DNA from: Lingula anatina
Lineage: Eukaryota; Brachiopoda; Lingulata; Lingulida; Lingulidae
Assembly: GCF_001039355.2 (NCBI RefSeq)
Contig: NW_019775566.1
Span: 276,955 to 317,111 of the forward strand
Direction of reading: 5' to 3'
Length of the DNA stretch: 40,157 bases
The notes beneath the pieces are model-generated. The model was not told the origin of the DNA. It did no database searches and saw only the letters and a program-made list of their open reading frames with translations. Of this stretch, positions 20,401 to 32,204 are shown one piece after another (within the stretch, counting starts at the first letter, position 1; the number at the start of each line of letters is the position of its first letter). A program made the position numbers and the translations under genes.

Positions 20401-22780
20401 AAAGGTTTCATACTTGAGAAGGGCATGAAGGGATTATCAGCACCCAAAATTGAGGGAAAATTTTCTCTGCGTGCCTCAACCACTGGACAAATTGTGATGG
20501 AAGATGTCGAAGTTCCTGAAGAAAACATGCTGCCAAATGTTTCTGGTCTTGCTGTGAGTGTTGAAAAATGGAACTTGTTGAATCAAGGAAACCATATGTG
20601 ATAGGAATAATTAATGTGCTATTCTGTGAAATGTTAAGTCAGATACTGTTCATTGTGCAAATAAATACATATATCTGTACAAATTTTTTTAAATAAAAAA
20701 AATCCCTGTACCATTTGGATATACTTTATGTTGATTTAGAGTTAAAAAAAATAAGATGTAGATATAAATCTTCTTGTCTTTTATTATCCTCACCAGGGTC
20801 CATTTGGATGTTTGAACAGTGCCCGTTACGGCATAGCCTGGGGAACTCTTGGTGCTGCAGAGTTCTGTTACCACACAGCTAGACAATATGTACTGGACAG
20901 GTAGGTGTGACATGCACTGTATTCATTGCTGTTGTTGTGGTAAAATGCACACCAGGCACAATTGTGACAGTGGACATCACGAGAGAATGTTGGAGAGTGG
21001 AAAGATTATTATAAATGTTTTTTAGTGACTTGGACTTTTGTTGTAGTTAAATCTAATTACATCTGAGCATACATTACGTTACACATGTACACTCAAACAT
21101 ACATCACATGCAGATACACATTTGCAAGGCTGACATTCATGCTGATGTGCTAGGCTCACAGAAATAGTTTTTACAAAGTACACAGATGTGTGAAAGGGGT
21201 TGTAAAGAGTTGACGTCTTGTTCATGCATTATTTGATAAATTAAGTTTTCAAAAGTTAAAAAATCTAAGCAAACTGATCCAATGCAAGGTATGTATAGTC
21301 AGATTTTCCCATTGTATCTATATTTTTTATAATAACATGAAGATAAGCTAAGATCAAGAAGGATTTTTTTCTGGGCCATCAGATCCTTTGGACTTGTAAT
21401 TTTAGTTAGTTGTCAATGCTCACAGCTTTTCTATGTAGTTGCAGTAGAAAACTTGCACTACAGTAAGGTTCATTTGATGTCATTTCTTAATGACAGCCAT
21501 CTGTTGATGACAGCGTCCATGGTTTCTGTAATCTTTATAAAGAACCCAAAGTGGTACATGTACTTGATATTTGACTTTCACAATAAATATATATATTCAT
21601 ACTAACCCAAAGCACCTTAGTTTCTTATATTTTTCATGAAGCCTGTTTTTGTAACAGATAAGTACAAAAGGTAAATAAAATCTGTCATTTTAGGAAACAG
21701 TTTGGAAAACCACTTGCCAAGAACCAGCTCATTCAGAAGAAACTTGCAGACATGATTACAGAGATTTCCCTAGGCCTGCAGTCCTGTGTCCAAGTAGGCA
21801 GGCTAAAAGATGATGGAAAGTAAGTAGATGACATAATTTCGTTAATGGTCATTTGTGGTCATTCCATCAGAACAAAACTAAGTGTCAAATTTCAACAGTG
21901 ATAATAGTATGAAATGTGTTTACAATAAAGAATGTCAACGATAAAATGAAGGAATTAAGACTTAGAATTAATCATCATACTTACTGAAGTAAGTTCATGC
22001 ATATTTAATCGGTATCTAGTCAAGAAATAATAACTAGAGTCAAAAATTGATTTTGTTGTATTACAGGGCAGCACCTGAGATGATCTCGCTTATCAAACGC
22101 AACTCGTGCGGCAAGTCCTTGGACATTGCACGTGCTGCACGTGATATGCTGGGTGGAAATGGCATTTGTGATGAGTATCACGTGATCAGGCATGCGATGA
22201 ACTTAGAAGCTGTCAATACATATGAAGGTGGGGCATCTTTTGTGATTTATACATGTTCCTTGCTTGCTATTGTCAAATTATGTCTTATAAAATATTATAT
22301 TGGTTTGTATTGATGTGCAGGAGTATTTAAGTTATACTTTTAAATGAATATATTATTTAGCCTTAATGTTCAGGAATGTCCCTGTTGCATAACTGATATT
22401 GATACATAGGAAAGGAGATAAAAATTTAACTGAGAGAAGCACATCATTTTTCAGAAATTATTTAAAACATTTGAATGATAGGCAGATGAACATTTAATTT
22501 TTCAAAAGAGAGATTTTGATCCATTTTCCATTCTTTTCTTTTAATGTACAATTCCACCTTGTTCATTTATTTGTGTGCGTATCGGTATTTTTAAAATACT
22601 GTTTTATATCCTGTACCATCTTCTGTGCCATCTGATCATGCATGCATGTCTTTTTTTACAGCTAATGAAGTTGAAACATTTAAAATTGAAAACAATTTAT
22701 TTTTAGGTACTCATGACATTCATGCCTTGATACTTGGAAGAGCTATCACTGGGATTCAGGCTTTCACTGCAGACAAATAG
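17437..22780 (+). CDS. GCDH: Glutaryl-CoA dehydrogenase, mitochondrial (11 exons, complete)
   Basis: A flavin acyl-CoA dehydrogenase that converts glutaryl-CoA to crotonyl-CoA and CO2 in lysine, hydroxylysine and tryptophan breakdown in the mitochondrial matrix. Exons: 17437-17527, 18086-18124, 18415-18549, 18940-19063, 19446-19555, 19981-20110, 20331-20553, 20797-20900, 21694-21819, 22067-22227, 22707-22780. All splice sites are GT-AG and phases join to 438 codons plus TAG, equal in length to the human precursor. The first about 40 residues are rich in Arg, Ser and Thr with few acids, as in a matrix-targeting peptide. Diagnostic segments are [69 protein letters not shown] and [18 protein letters not shown]. 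Glu414 in TYEG is the catalytic base. No frame or splice defect is seen. Confidence 0.97.
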
Positions 22781-25098
22781 CTGTGATGCTAGACCTTATT
22801 TTTTCTGCCAGATACATAACCCCGAGTACTGCGAACGAAACTTGGCTCACTAGATTTTCCAATTGCAACAAAATTTTTAACTTTGAAGAAAAAAATGATC
22901 AGTAAGTTGGTGACTGTAATGCAGCTAGGTGACTGCTACACAGGGTTCACTTCCATTATGAATAATTCAGCCTCTAAGGTACAAATGGGCCAATTAAAAA
23001 TGACTATTAATTGTTTTTAAACAGCTGTGTTCCTGAAACTGTGACTACTTTCTTAGTATTCATGTCTTTATGGATACTCTTTATGGATTACATCACATAT
23101 TTATTTTGTAACTTTTGCACCAGATGGATCTGGTGAAAAAGTATAGAGTAGATGAGTAATACAATGGTTCATAAAAGTATATCAGGTTAATTAAAGCTGT
23201 TTGTGACTAGACGCACATAGTATTCCTTCTTACCGAATGATAATATGGCAGTGACATTTTGTTAAGACGACATTGAATTGAAGATGGCATACAGGTATCC
23301 ACCAAGTATTATTACATAACCAGAGATGTACTTGAATGTTTTATGATGTTTTATGATGTACATAAGTGTTTTAATTTACTTGATTACAAATTGAACAAAA
23401 GTAGGAACATTATTTTGCTCTCTACATATTTTACTCACTGTATCAAATATGGCAGCTGAAGATTTTACTTAAAATACTGTACAAAGAGTGGTCATGCATA
23501 ATATTGAGAATTATTAATAATGTAAATGTGTGTTACATACTGGTGTATTACTGGTTTGACATTCTGATATAAATAATGTGAGTTGTTACACATGGTATTT
23601 GTACATGAAATATTTTGGAAAGTAATCTTAGGTCATGCATTGCATGTTTCAAACTACATCACGTGTCAAAATGTACTGCAATTACAAAGTCTGTCAAGAA
23701 TGCTTGTATAATGTCAAGAATGCTTGTATAATATATTAAAGGATATTAAGTGTCTTTTAAGCCCCAGGGGCTGGGCGTTGCGCAGTTCATATACATAGGT
23801 CTATGGCACAGTGGTGAAATAATTAATAAAAAGATGAACTAAATTTACCTGTCGCCTTTGTTCATATCAGTAAGATTGAACTGAACAAATTTTTACATAA
23901 ATACATTTTTCGTAACAATAAGGCCGATTATCATGAACTACTGGTACCGGTGCAATGTACAATTATTATACAACTGAACTAGTAATACATGCATTTTGTG
24001 AAGACTATAAGTTATTTCGTCCAGGGCACTGTATGGAAATTATAACACTGTTGATTTACATGGTTAACAAAGGTCTCGTTTAAATCACAGGTGCAGTAGG
24101 CATTCATTATCGGAAAAGGTAAACCAGTGACGCAAGATTTGTGGTCCGATTTATCGAAGTCAAGTTCTCAAGCGATAAAAGAAATAGCATTTCAAGTATA
24201 AAGTACATTACCCGACTAAACCTAGGTACGCTCATGCGTATATTTGAAAATTATATCTGCCAAAGAAGTGCTGACAACCACCCTGAGCTTCGGAGATGAC
24301 TTGAAACCTAACTTAACACTATATCATACCTTTGGCGGTGTCAAGTTATCTCTGAAGGTCAGTGTGGTTCCTACTGACATTAAAAATATTATTTTCTAAT
24401 GAATAATATGGCAGTTATGCCATAAGTTATGGGCTGCAATTATTGGAAGACGTTTTTTCATTGACTCAAGTTCAATATATATATCCATCAGTGCTTAGCT
24501 GTTGAGGTAGTAGTGACTAGTTAAGAAGTTTAACTTTTTGGGGCGATCGGTTTCGTCGCGAACAACTTTTCTTTTGAGAAAACTACAATGAAAATGACAC
24601 AAATTTAGAAGTTGTTGCTGCCAACTAAGACTGCCTGTTGACCCTGGTTAAATAAAGTTTGAGATCTGGCGCACTTTTTCAAAAACGACCGTAAATAAAC
24701 TAGTTCTTCTCCGCATCTAGAAATAGACGTTTTTCTTTCCAACAACAAAAATTGCACTCCTTATTGCATTTGTTACGTTCATTTGTGTCCTGTTGGAAGT
24801 ATTGACATATTGTTAAAAACGGACCTCGGGCATTGAGCAGCGAAACTAAACGCTTCCAGAAGATGAACGGCGTGGATTGCCCACTTTTTTCTTAAATTCT
24901 TTGACGTAGTTGCCTTAAAATTTGCCTCTTTTTATCCATTTCTTGAGCTTGTGTACCATATCTCAACGTTTTTTGACTGACAATTCATGAAATTTTTTCT
25001 TTGATATCCAAATATGCTAGGCATTTCTGTCTCTCAGTGCTACCGTTGAACGAATCAATTGACGAATGTGTCCGTTAAGACTGAATGCTAGTTACTGC
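22781..25098. other. GCDH 3' UTR and intergenic sequence
   Basis: Possible GCDH poly(A) signals are ATTAAA at 23190-23195 and AATAAA at 23825-23830. A perfect 20-bp tandem repeat lies at 23693-23712 and 23713-23732 (gtcaagaatgcttgtataat). A strong hairpin lies at 24276-24369. The part near 25098 should be the 3' UTR of the small minus-strand gene. Nothing else is recognised. Confidence 0.6.
24276..24369 (+). ncRNA. MicroRNA-precursor-like hairpin (candidate)
   Basis: Arms 24276-24304 and 24341-24369 pair over 29 positions with only two mismatches (C-U and G-G, both symmetric) and two G-U wobbles, around a 36-base loop. On the plus strand the wobbles pair; on the minus strand they become C-A mismatches, so the plus strand folds better. 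Outside the arms, pairing stops. Length and the few symmetric defects fit a pre-miRNA, but the loop is long and a small foldback element would look similar. No known microRNA seed is recognised. Confidence 0.35.
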
Positions 25099-25380
25099 TC
25101 AGTCTGGAGAATGTATTTCATATTGTCGTGATTCACCGCTGTCTTTAAATGCTTCTGACTTTATGATGACGGGCGAGCCTATCCTACCATAACGGTTGCT
25201 TTTATACAGGCCCGAGAACCCTGGGGACGGCTCCCAGCTGCTTCTGCTCGGGCTGCCGCTGTGTGTTCTGGCTTGGTGCGGGCGTGGTGGTCGTCCGTCA
25301 CTCGAGCCTATTTTCCCGTAGCGTTCACTGTGAAATAGTCCGCTAAAGCCTGGGGAAACCATGGACGCCCCACAACCCAT
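25099..25380 (-). CDS. Small putative lipid-anchored protein with a duplicated motif
   Basis: A 93-aa single-exon ORF in a GC-rich island. The N-terminus MGCGAS fits an N-myristoylation signal (Gly2, Ser6) with Cys3 placed for palmitoylation, so membrane anchoring is expected. An 18-residue motif occurs at 9-26 and 52-69: SPG-FSG-L(F/Y)-x-S-x-RYG-(K/R)-IGS, 14 of 18 identical, separated by a Ser/Pro/Arg-rich linker. There is no signal peptide or membrane segment. The tail EIHSPD precedes the TGA. I do not recognise the family. The internal repeat and the lipidation signal in one frame argue for a real gene. A second ATG (codon 7) would lose the anchor. Confidence 0.6.
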   Translation of the reverse strand: MGCGASMVSPGFSGLFHSERYGKIGSSDGRPPRPHQARTHSGSPSRSSWEPSPGFSGLYKSNRYGRIGSPVIIKSEAFKDSGESRQYEIHSPD

Positions 25381-27522
25381 GGCAGGTTTTATTTCCTTTA
25401 TTTTGCACAGTACCTTTGGAAAAACATAAATCTGATAGTCTGTACCTGTATGAAAAGAGCCTTGTGATGAACTTGACGAAGTGAAATACTTTTATGATAA
25501 CGGGATGAATGCAGTGCTGAAAATATACACATGATACAGTCGTTTGTTGAAGTGAATCTCACCATTTAAAAAAAATTTGTCTCAAAATACTAGCGTCCCA
25601 TAAAATACTAGCGTTTCTAATAAACTGCATACACCATCTACTCACGAACCCATTACCCTAGTCGACTGCCCGCCTAGATATTTGGATATATGGCTTGCAG
25701 CTGTACTAAATGTTCCTCGAAATATATAGCTCTTTCATGTACAAGTAGGTCATAGAATTTAGTGTTCAACACTCGACCATCAATTCGAAGACCCCAAACA
25801 GAATCAACGACTTGATACTTCTATCACACGTTTTTTTTTACGTACCTGTCAAGATAAGATGCTTTGTTTATATATTCCGCAGGGATGGTTAAGGCCCATG
25901 GAATGCTACATCCAAGATAAGAGTAGACATTTAACTAGACAATCTACTCGGATCAACTATTCAGGACTAGCCCACAACGTAGTTCTGTGGCCTTGAACTG
26001 TGACACAGCTGGTGCATCTCTTGTATATATCAACCACAGCGGTACAATAGTTTTTCTCTCATGTACATTTCAGTAGGAGAATACACTGAATAGCAGTGCA
26101 ATCGTGCAATCTGCCTATGGGATTGATACCAAACGCACTCTGGGGAGGCAGGTTCTAGTTGAAATTTTGTATTAACAGAAAATAATTTTATTCTTTGTAA
26201 GAAATACCTTAGATCTATTTTTAATGTTATCAATGCCAGCTAAATTGCATAAAATGCGCTATTATAAAACTACTAGATCCTTTTTATGTTTATCTGTACA
26301 AATCAATAAAAACAGACCTAATGTGAGGGTCGTTCCACGCCAGCATGTAAAACACATTAAGGGACCAAGGGTGGGTTTCATAAAAGAATTTAAATCCTCA
26401 AATTATTATATTTTTAGCTCCCCAAATTGTAGTCTACTTAAAGCAGGCCATATAAATAAAGTAAGTATTGCTCTGAAATAATAGCTTTGCTGTGTTTTAA
26501 AATAGGCCTGCAGTAAAGATTGAAACGGTCATCTTTAATCCTCATAGAAACGTGTGCAAAATGCCAAAATGAAGAAAAAATGTCCAGGAGAGTATGCATG
26601 CCCTCTACCCATTCACAACCAATCTAGGAAGGCAGCTATATAAACACTGTGGACATGCGCGAACAGCATTATAATTAGAGGAAAAAGAATATCCTACCCC
26701 ATATTCAGCTCGCAATCCTGCTTTATCATACAATAAGTTTTTAGAAATAAAAATTCATTCGTCTATTTTTTAATCTTTTCAACAATCATCTAAACTGTCT
26801 TAACTTCAATAAAACCATCACACAGTTATCTTTATTATAATGTAATTAACAAATACACTTTTTTTATTTAGCAGTGACAATTGGTCTTTGAAATGATTTT
26901 TATTTATCTTAAGCCTTGGCATTAGTTCACCAAATTATCTTTGATTAATTATTGATTTCCAAATTTTCAACTTATACACATTTTGCAGCATACCTCAGTC
27001 ACAATTCTATTTGAGAGAGTCATTCTAGTATTATTCTGTATGAAACGATACAAGCAAAACGATTACAATTGCTTTGTTTCCCTTTTTTATACTTTCAAGT
27101 ATGCAATCAATAATGCAGCAAAACACATAAGAGAGATTTTCTCAGAACAAATGATGTCAATCGTAGGAGCCGTATTCCCAGGAGGCTTTTGTTCCATTAA
27201 TGTAAAATGTCTACCTATACTTCTCTAAATTCAGATGTTTTCTGGAAATCAGCGCAGGTTTTAGAATATACAGTTGGATGTGGGGAAATTAAATATGCAC
27301 GACATGGTAAAAAGCTGTGAGGTTCCGTCACACTAGGTGCTGAAAAAACGCGCTCTCTAAAAATAAAATCATACAGTGAATGTAGTACAATAAACAAGTG
27401 AATTAATTGTATTGATAAATAGCAATAACGGACATGTTCGTTAATAATTTTATTTGCTTTGTTTCGAATTTCCAATGAAAACTGTTCAGTGTAGAAGGAC
27501 TTATATCCGGATAACAGCTGTT
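25381..27522. other. Intergenic region without a recognised gene
   Basis: AT-rich sequence between the small minus-strand gene and the dehydrogenase pair. The ORFs at 26030-26233, 26224-26481, 26983-27228 and 27215-27475 are composition-driven and look unlike proteins. The first few hundred bases should contain the promoter of the 25099-25380 gene. Confidence 0.55.
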
Positions 27523-27740
27523 AGGGTGCTTTCCCAGAGATTTAGATCGATCTAAAGATTAAGTTTTAGATCAACCTAACTCCATGCAGTCAGCCGAGCG
27601 GGCACCATAGTTAATTACCCACTTACAGCTTTTAGTAGGCGGGACAGACGCTTAAGCCGGCCAAGCTGACAGTAATCTAGTGAGACTCTTCCCACAGGGA
27701 TAGATCGATCTAAAAATCCGTGGAAATGGGGTTTTAGTGT
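27523..27740. repeat. Foldback/MITE-like repeat upstream of the dehydrogenase gene
   Basis: Inverted ends are seen: cccagagatttagatcgatc on the left and gatagatcgatctaaaaatc on the right. The left includes the perfect palindrome tttagatcgatctaaa (27541-27556). The interior contains gacagacgcttaagccgg. Similar pieces recur in intron 5 of the downstream gene (about 30515-30780). It ends about 130 bp before the start codon, so it may be part of the promoter. Confidence 0.45.
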
Positions 27741-27867
27741 CGTTATCAGTCAGCACTGTGCGACGCCACGTGCCCGCTCTCTGCACGCCTCTGCTGTTTC
27801 TGTCTTATCGACGCACGCCTCTTTAGTTGCTCATTCGAGACTGGGAAGGTTAAATATATATACTATA

Positions 27868-30800
27868 ATGAGCGTTGAACGGCATTTGGATGGCAAGGTC
27901 GCGCTAGTGACTGGCTCCACCAGTGGGATTGGGCTTGCCATTGCCCACGGTTTGGCAAAGAGGGGTGCCAGCATCATCCTGACAGGCTTCGGTGACGAGC
28001 AGCTGATCAGTAAGCTGAAGGAGGATTTTACCAGGTGATGTGTCGGGATGTGTTAACTTCCGGTATAGGCATAGGAATAATCGCGTTCATCTGTACTTGT
28101 CCATGGGCGGATCCAGAGCTATTTACTGACAGTCTTCCAAATTATTTTTGTTGATTCATCCTCCAATTTTGACCGTCTTCCAACAGGAAAAATCGGATAC
28201 CCTTCAATGTAAACTTGAAAATCTGACCGTCTTTCGGAGGGCTCAGAAGACGGCCTAAATCCGCCCCTGTTGTCAGTACCTAGTTGAACAGTTATGTAAT
28301 AAATAGACCCCGAGTCAGCGAGGGTTATGTGGCATACACGAGTGCGTAGCACGAGGGATCTATCTTATTTAGACCACAGTCCATTAGCGGGTTATAACGT
28401 ATTCATGCAAGAAGTGTGGTTACGAGAGTTACACCACGTCTGAGTCTTTTGTTCTTTACTTCCACCGTGGTCTAAATATGTGATACCTAGGGGTCTGTAA
28501 CGTACATCCATTGTATAACCGGTCTATGTAATAGATAGACCCCGAGTCAGCGAGGGTTATGTGGCATACACGAGTGCGAAGCACGAGTGGATGTCACATA
28601 ACCCTCGCTGACTCGGGGTCTATCTTATTTAGACCACGGGTCCATTAGCGGGTTATAACGGGGGCGTCTCGATAGTCCGAAGGTTCATTGGTCCGAAAAG
28701 TGGTAACATTTTCATCGATTTTTTAATCAAGGGTTCATTGGTCCGAAGGTTCTATAGTGAACATTCGGACCAATGAACCTTCGGACTATTGAACCTTCGG
28801 ACTATCGCTACGGCCCCGTTATTTGCATTCATGCGAGACGTGCGGTTATGCGAGTTACACCACGTCTGAATCTTTTGTTCTTCACTTCCACCGTGGTCTA
28901 ATCCTTCAGGTAGGGGGTTTATTTTTGGAAAGATCGCATAGACCAACAGTCAGTTAACAGTATCAGGACATAGGCTTACATGTAAAACTTTGACCCACGA
29001 TTACGTTCTCCACATTTAGATTTCGACCCCTGCATACATTTTATTTCATAACCATAGTGCTCCTCGTTGCCAGAAAGCGGCATATACCGCCGATATAATC
29101 ATATTAAAGATATAATACTCCTCCAACAGAAAAAATAGAAAATGTAGAGTAGACTTTCTTTTATTTATTTATTTTTCTTTTCAAATTCTGTTATTTCAGT
29201 AAATATAACTGTAGAGTTGATTACATTCCCGCAGACCTCAGTAAGGTTGCTGACATCAATGAGCTGTTCACCAGTGTCATCAAGTTATATCCAGAGGGCG
29301 TGGACGTTCTAATAAACAATGCAGGTGCGCGTACAAAAGGCAGCTGAAACGCTGGTGACTTGCAAAACGAAATGGGATTTGTTTTTTAAATTGTTGAATT
29401 AGACATGTGATTTATTTCTTTTGTTGTCAAAAGTTATAATATTGCATTTAAAGTGTTTAGCTGTAGTGCTTTAATATGCCCCGAATCGCCTACTCCCATG
29501 CGATATTAGTATTTTTACTGTCTAGTATGTGTTAAAAGGGGTTGCCCACTGTTTTGGTTACGTTTAAGGATACAACCACGTCTGCCTTGTTGAGGACTAC
29601 CCTGAGGAGAAATGGGACGACATGGTGGCAGTCATGCTGTCAGCTCCTTTTCACCTGTGCAAAAGGTTTATACCACTCATGAAGAAAAAGGGTAAGCCGA
29701 TGCTGAGTTGTGATCAGGGTTTAACAGTTTTAACTGGGCTACCAAGAAACCGACAAACGGAGAAAAAAGTGAAAATGTGAAAAAACAGAAAATGGTGACA
29801 GATATTTTTATTATGCATCGCAGTGAGAAGTGTTTTAGAGCGCAAACACAACTGTCAATATTTTGGTCTTGGTTTTTCATTTTTTTCACGCAAGGCTGGG
29901 GGCGCATCCTCATCACTTCCTCTGTACACGGTATGATATCAACAGCAGGGAAAGCAGTGTACAGCGCAGTTAAACATGGCGTTGTGGGATTGGCAAAGGT
30001 GAGATTTGTTATAAACAAATTAGAATAAAAAATAAAAAACGCTGCTGGAGTCCCATTCGTCGTCCTAACAACATGCATTTCTTGCAATATAACTAGAAGT
30101 TAAGTCACACTAAAAAGGCATGGTTTCCGTAACCTAGTGTAGTTTTAATATTAAATACACCTAATGATGAAAAAAAGAATTACACAGTCTTGAAACCAGC
30201 CGTAATTTTGCCATACTGTTACCAATCCCACATTGTCTTGGACTGCGTTCAGATCTCAACAACAACGGCAGGAAGTGGGGAATTCTTCCACCATTGTACT
30301 TTGTCCAACAGTTTTTGTAAACGTAGCTTATTTTCGTTACAGGGTATTGCGCTTGAGGTAGTTGACTACGGCATCACTTGCAACACTTTATGTCCAGGAT
30401 TTGTAGACACACCCGGTAAGAAATTACTGATTATTTTATGAGAAAAGTGCCCAGCAACGCAAAGATTGTCCTTTTTGATGAAAGAAAGCGATTGCGTAGC
30501 ACTTAATACGATGAAGACTGGGTTCCCATACATAGATCGATTTAACAGGATCTATCCATCTCCGAGGGGGTTTGCGCTGCGTTGCTTTCAGCTTAAGCGG
30601 CTTAGATGTCTGGCACGCCTACTGAAGCTGCTAAACGATAATTTATTAACCCCTAGTACCTTCAGAATGTATGACAGACATCTAAGCCGCTTAGGTTAAT
30701 TGCAATTTAGCGAGAATCCCCTCAGGAAAAGATCGATCCACAGCTAGTACGATAGGGCCTGGGAATGGTCCCTAAAAGACAGCAAGTGCACCTTACAAAA

Positions 30801-31153
30801 GGAGCCATTGGCTTTTTAAGTGTTTTGGCGATCCTGTATAACTACTTTAGTTCATAACTGTGCTGAGAGGATAAATTTTATAGACATTGGATAAGCTAAA
30901 TTTTTTAATTACCTTGATCACTGTTACAGTTTCTACATAGGCATATTTAAAAGCCTCTTGCTACTCGTTATATAGTACTCGTATTCCGTTATGTATGTAA
31001 GCCGTTAAGCATAAGAGCGTCACTATTCTGTCTGAAAGTCAAATATGTCGGCTCTTCATCAGACCATGATGCTGAGGAAAATATAAAATACTCACCTGTT
31101 CTGAGGTTGCCTGCTACACAGTGTTTATGTAAAGATGGCAGCAAAGGTGAATG

Positions 31154-31193
<40 letters not shown>

Positions 31194-32204
31194 CCGAAAA
31201 ACTTACAGAAACCATTCACAAAGTATTGTGGATCTAGCTAATGGGCTCTCGCTGAATGCAATCAGAATAACAGCCTAACACGCCTCCATTAGTAATATCG
31301 ACAAAATTCATTGTGAACGGTGCCTTATATAGTAGCTGATGTTACTTGATTATTACAGCTTTCATTTTTTTCTAGTGACACAAAAACAGATAAAACAATT
31401 TGTACAGGACAAAGGAATTTCTCTTGAACAGGCCAAAGTAAGTTTTATTATTGCCAAGAATAGTTTGTTTGAAAAATATTATGCGACTTTTAAGGCGGAA
31501 GATTTTCTCCTTTGTAAGCAAGGAAACTTTTTAACTTTTCAATTTCTTGTCCTGCTATGCAAATTATGTAATACTTTTCAATCCAAAACCGGATTCAGTG
31601 TTTGTAATGATGATGATAATACTTTATTCGAAATAAACTTACATTCAAAGCCTCTGGGTGAAAAGGAATAAATATGTGGAATAAATATTTGACCTTTACT
31701 TAAGAAATAAAGTATCAGGCAATGGCCTGATAATTAGTTTAGTGTCTTCCGCTTTCACTGCCTTAAATATTTCAACAAAACGCCTTTATTTCACCAGGTC
31801 GATTTTGTGTCAAAGCGACAACCGACGAAAACGTTCATAGAACCAGAGCATGTAAGTTTCAAGATCTTTTTGTTACCCTTTATAATCAACATTATAAAAC
31901 AGTTAACTGGAAACGTTTAACACGTTTGACTACAAAATTGGTAAGCGTTATCTGGGGAAAGCTTTAAATATTTATGTAGGGCCTGTATTTATTTTGACAT
32001 GTTGCTCTTGTTGCATGGAAATATTGGCTTTTCTTTGCCTCAGCTAAAAATAAGCGTAATGTGAAATATGAGAACAGGCTTTCACATGGATTCTGATGTT
32101 TCGTGTTTTAGATTGCAGAGTACGTGGCCTTCATCTGTTCTCCCTATGCCGCACAAATCACGGGTTCCGCCATGCCAATAGAAGGGGGATGGCTGAGTAA
32201 GTGA
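27868..32204 (+). CDS. D-3-hydroxybutyrate dehydrogenase, bacterial type SDR (8 exons, complete)
   Basis: An NAD-dependent short-chain dehydrogenase interconverting 3-hydroxybutyrate and acetoacetate. Exons: 27868-28034, 29200-29324, 29569-29691, 29895-29998, 30343-30415, 31376-31437, 31798-31851, 32112-32204. They join in frame to 266 aa plus TGA, all GT-AG. The cofactor motif TGSTSGIG is at 15-22, NNAG at 95-98, and the catalytic Ser148, Tyr161 and Lys165 in [20 protein letters not shown]. The C-terminal pattern [21 protein letters not shown], and [12 protein letters not shown] is that of bacterial 3-hydroxybutyrate dehydrogenase (BdhA), closer to it than to animal BDH1 or BDH2 as I recall them. 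There is no obvious targeting peptide. The introns show the gene is now fully eukaryotic. Poly(A) signals are at 32360-32365 and 32376-32381. A near copy follows 0.7 kb downstream. Confidence 0.92.
28102..28268. mobile_element. 167-bp MITE in intron 1 of the dehydrogenase gene
   Basis: The ends catgggcggatccag and, inverted, caggggcggatttag are flanked by the 5-bp direct repeat ttgtc (28097-28101 and 28269-28273). It is too short to code. The 5-bp duplication and CA(G)GGG-type ends resemble the larger element at 2811-4170. Confidence 0.75.
28535..28623. repeat. Perfect 29-bp inverted repeat (cruciform-capable)
   Basis: 28535-28563 and 28595-28623 are exact inverse complements (starting atagaccccgagtcagcg), separated by 31 bases. 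The loop itself contains the smaller inverted pair cgagtgcg / agcacgag. It forms the core of the second copy of the repeat element. Confidence 0.88.
28661..28817. mobile_element. Nested foldback element of gtccgaaggttc repeats
   Basis: The ends ggggcgtctcgatagtccg and (right) cggactatcgctacggcccc are inverted, and both arms are built from the unit gtccgaaggttcattg. The first copy of the host repeat shows the empty site (ttataacgtattcatgc), while here the element separates ataacg from gttatttgcattcatgc. This identifies an insertion into the repeat. It has no coding capacity. Confidence 0.75.
30594..30693. repeat. Foldback repeat in intron 5
   Basis: Arms 30594-30612 and 30675-30693 are a perfect 19-bp inverted pair (taagcggcttagatgtctg) around 62 bases. 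Outer pieces with gatcgat and a tcccag-like motif extend to about 30515 and 30780 and resemble the repeat at 27523-27740. Confidence 0.7.
31157..31192. repeat. (AG)18 microsatellite
   Basis: An uninterrupted run of 18 AG dinucleotides in intron 5 of the dehydrogenase gene. The antisense ORF with a Leu-Ser run over it is an artefact of this repeat. Confidence 0.97.

Larger units (their letters stand above)
28297..28903. repeat. Two tandem copies of a palindromic repeat element
   Basis: The first copy (about 28297-28490) and second copy (about 28528-28903) share gaccccgagtcagcgagggt, then cattagcgggttataacg, and finish with gagttacaccacgtctgaat and ttccaccgtggtcta (first copy: ...ctgagt...). 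The second copy is longer because another foldback element (28661-28817) sits inside it. The first copy lacks the right arm of the hairpin seen in the second. Both lie in intron 1. Confidence 0.75.

Noticed and set aside
20269-20601. 110-aa ORF taken as a separate gene
   Set aside because: It is GCDH exon 7 read through its acceptor and donor. The real exon is 20331-20553.
26224-26481. 85-aa ORF in the intergenic region
   Set aside because: No hydrophobic, repeat or domain pattern, AT-driven codons and no splice context.
31339-31671. 110-aa ORF downstream of dehydrogenase exon 5
   Set aside because: It is exon 6 (31376-31437) plus intron read-through.
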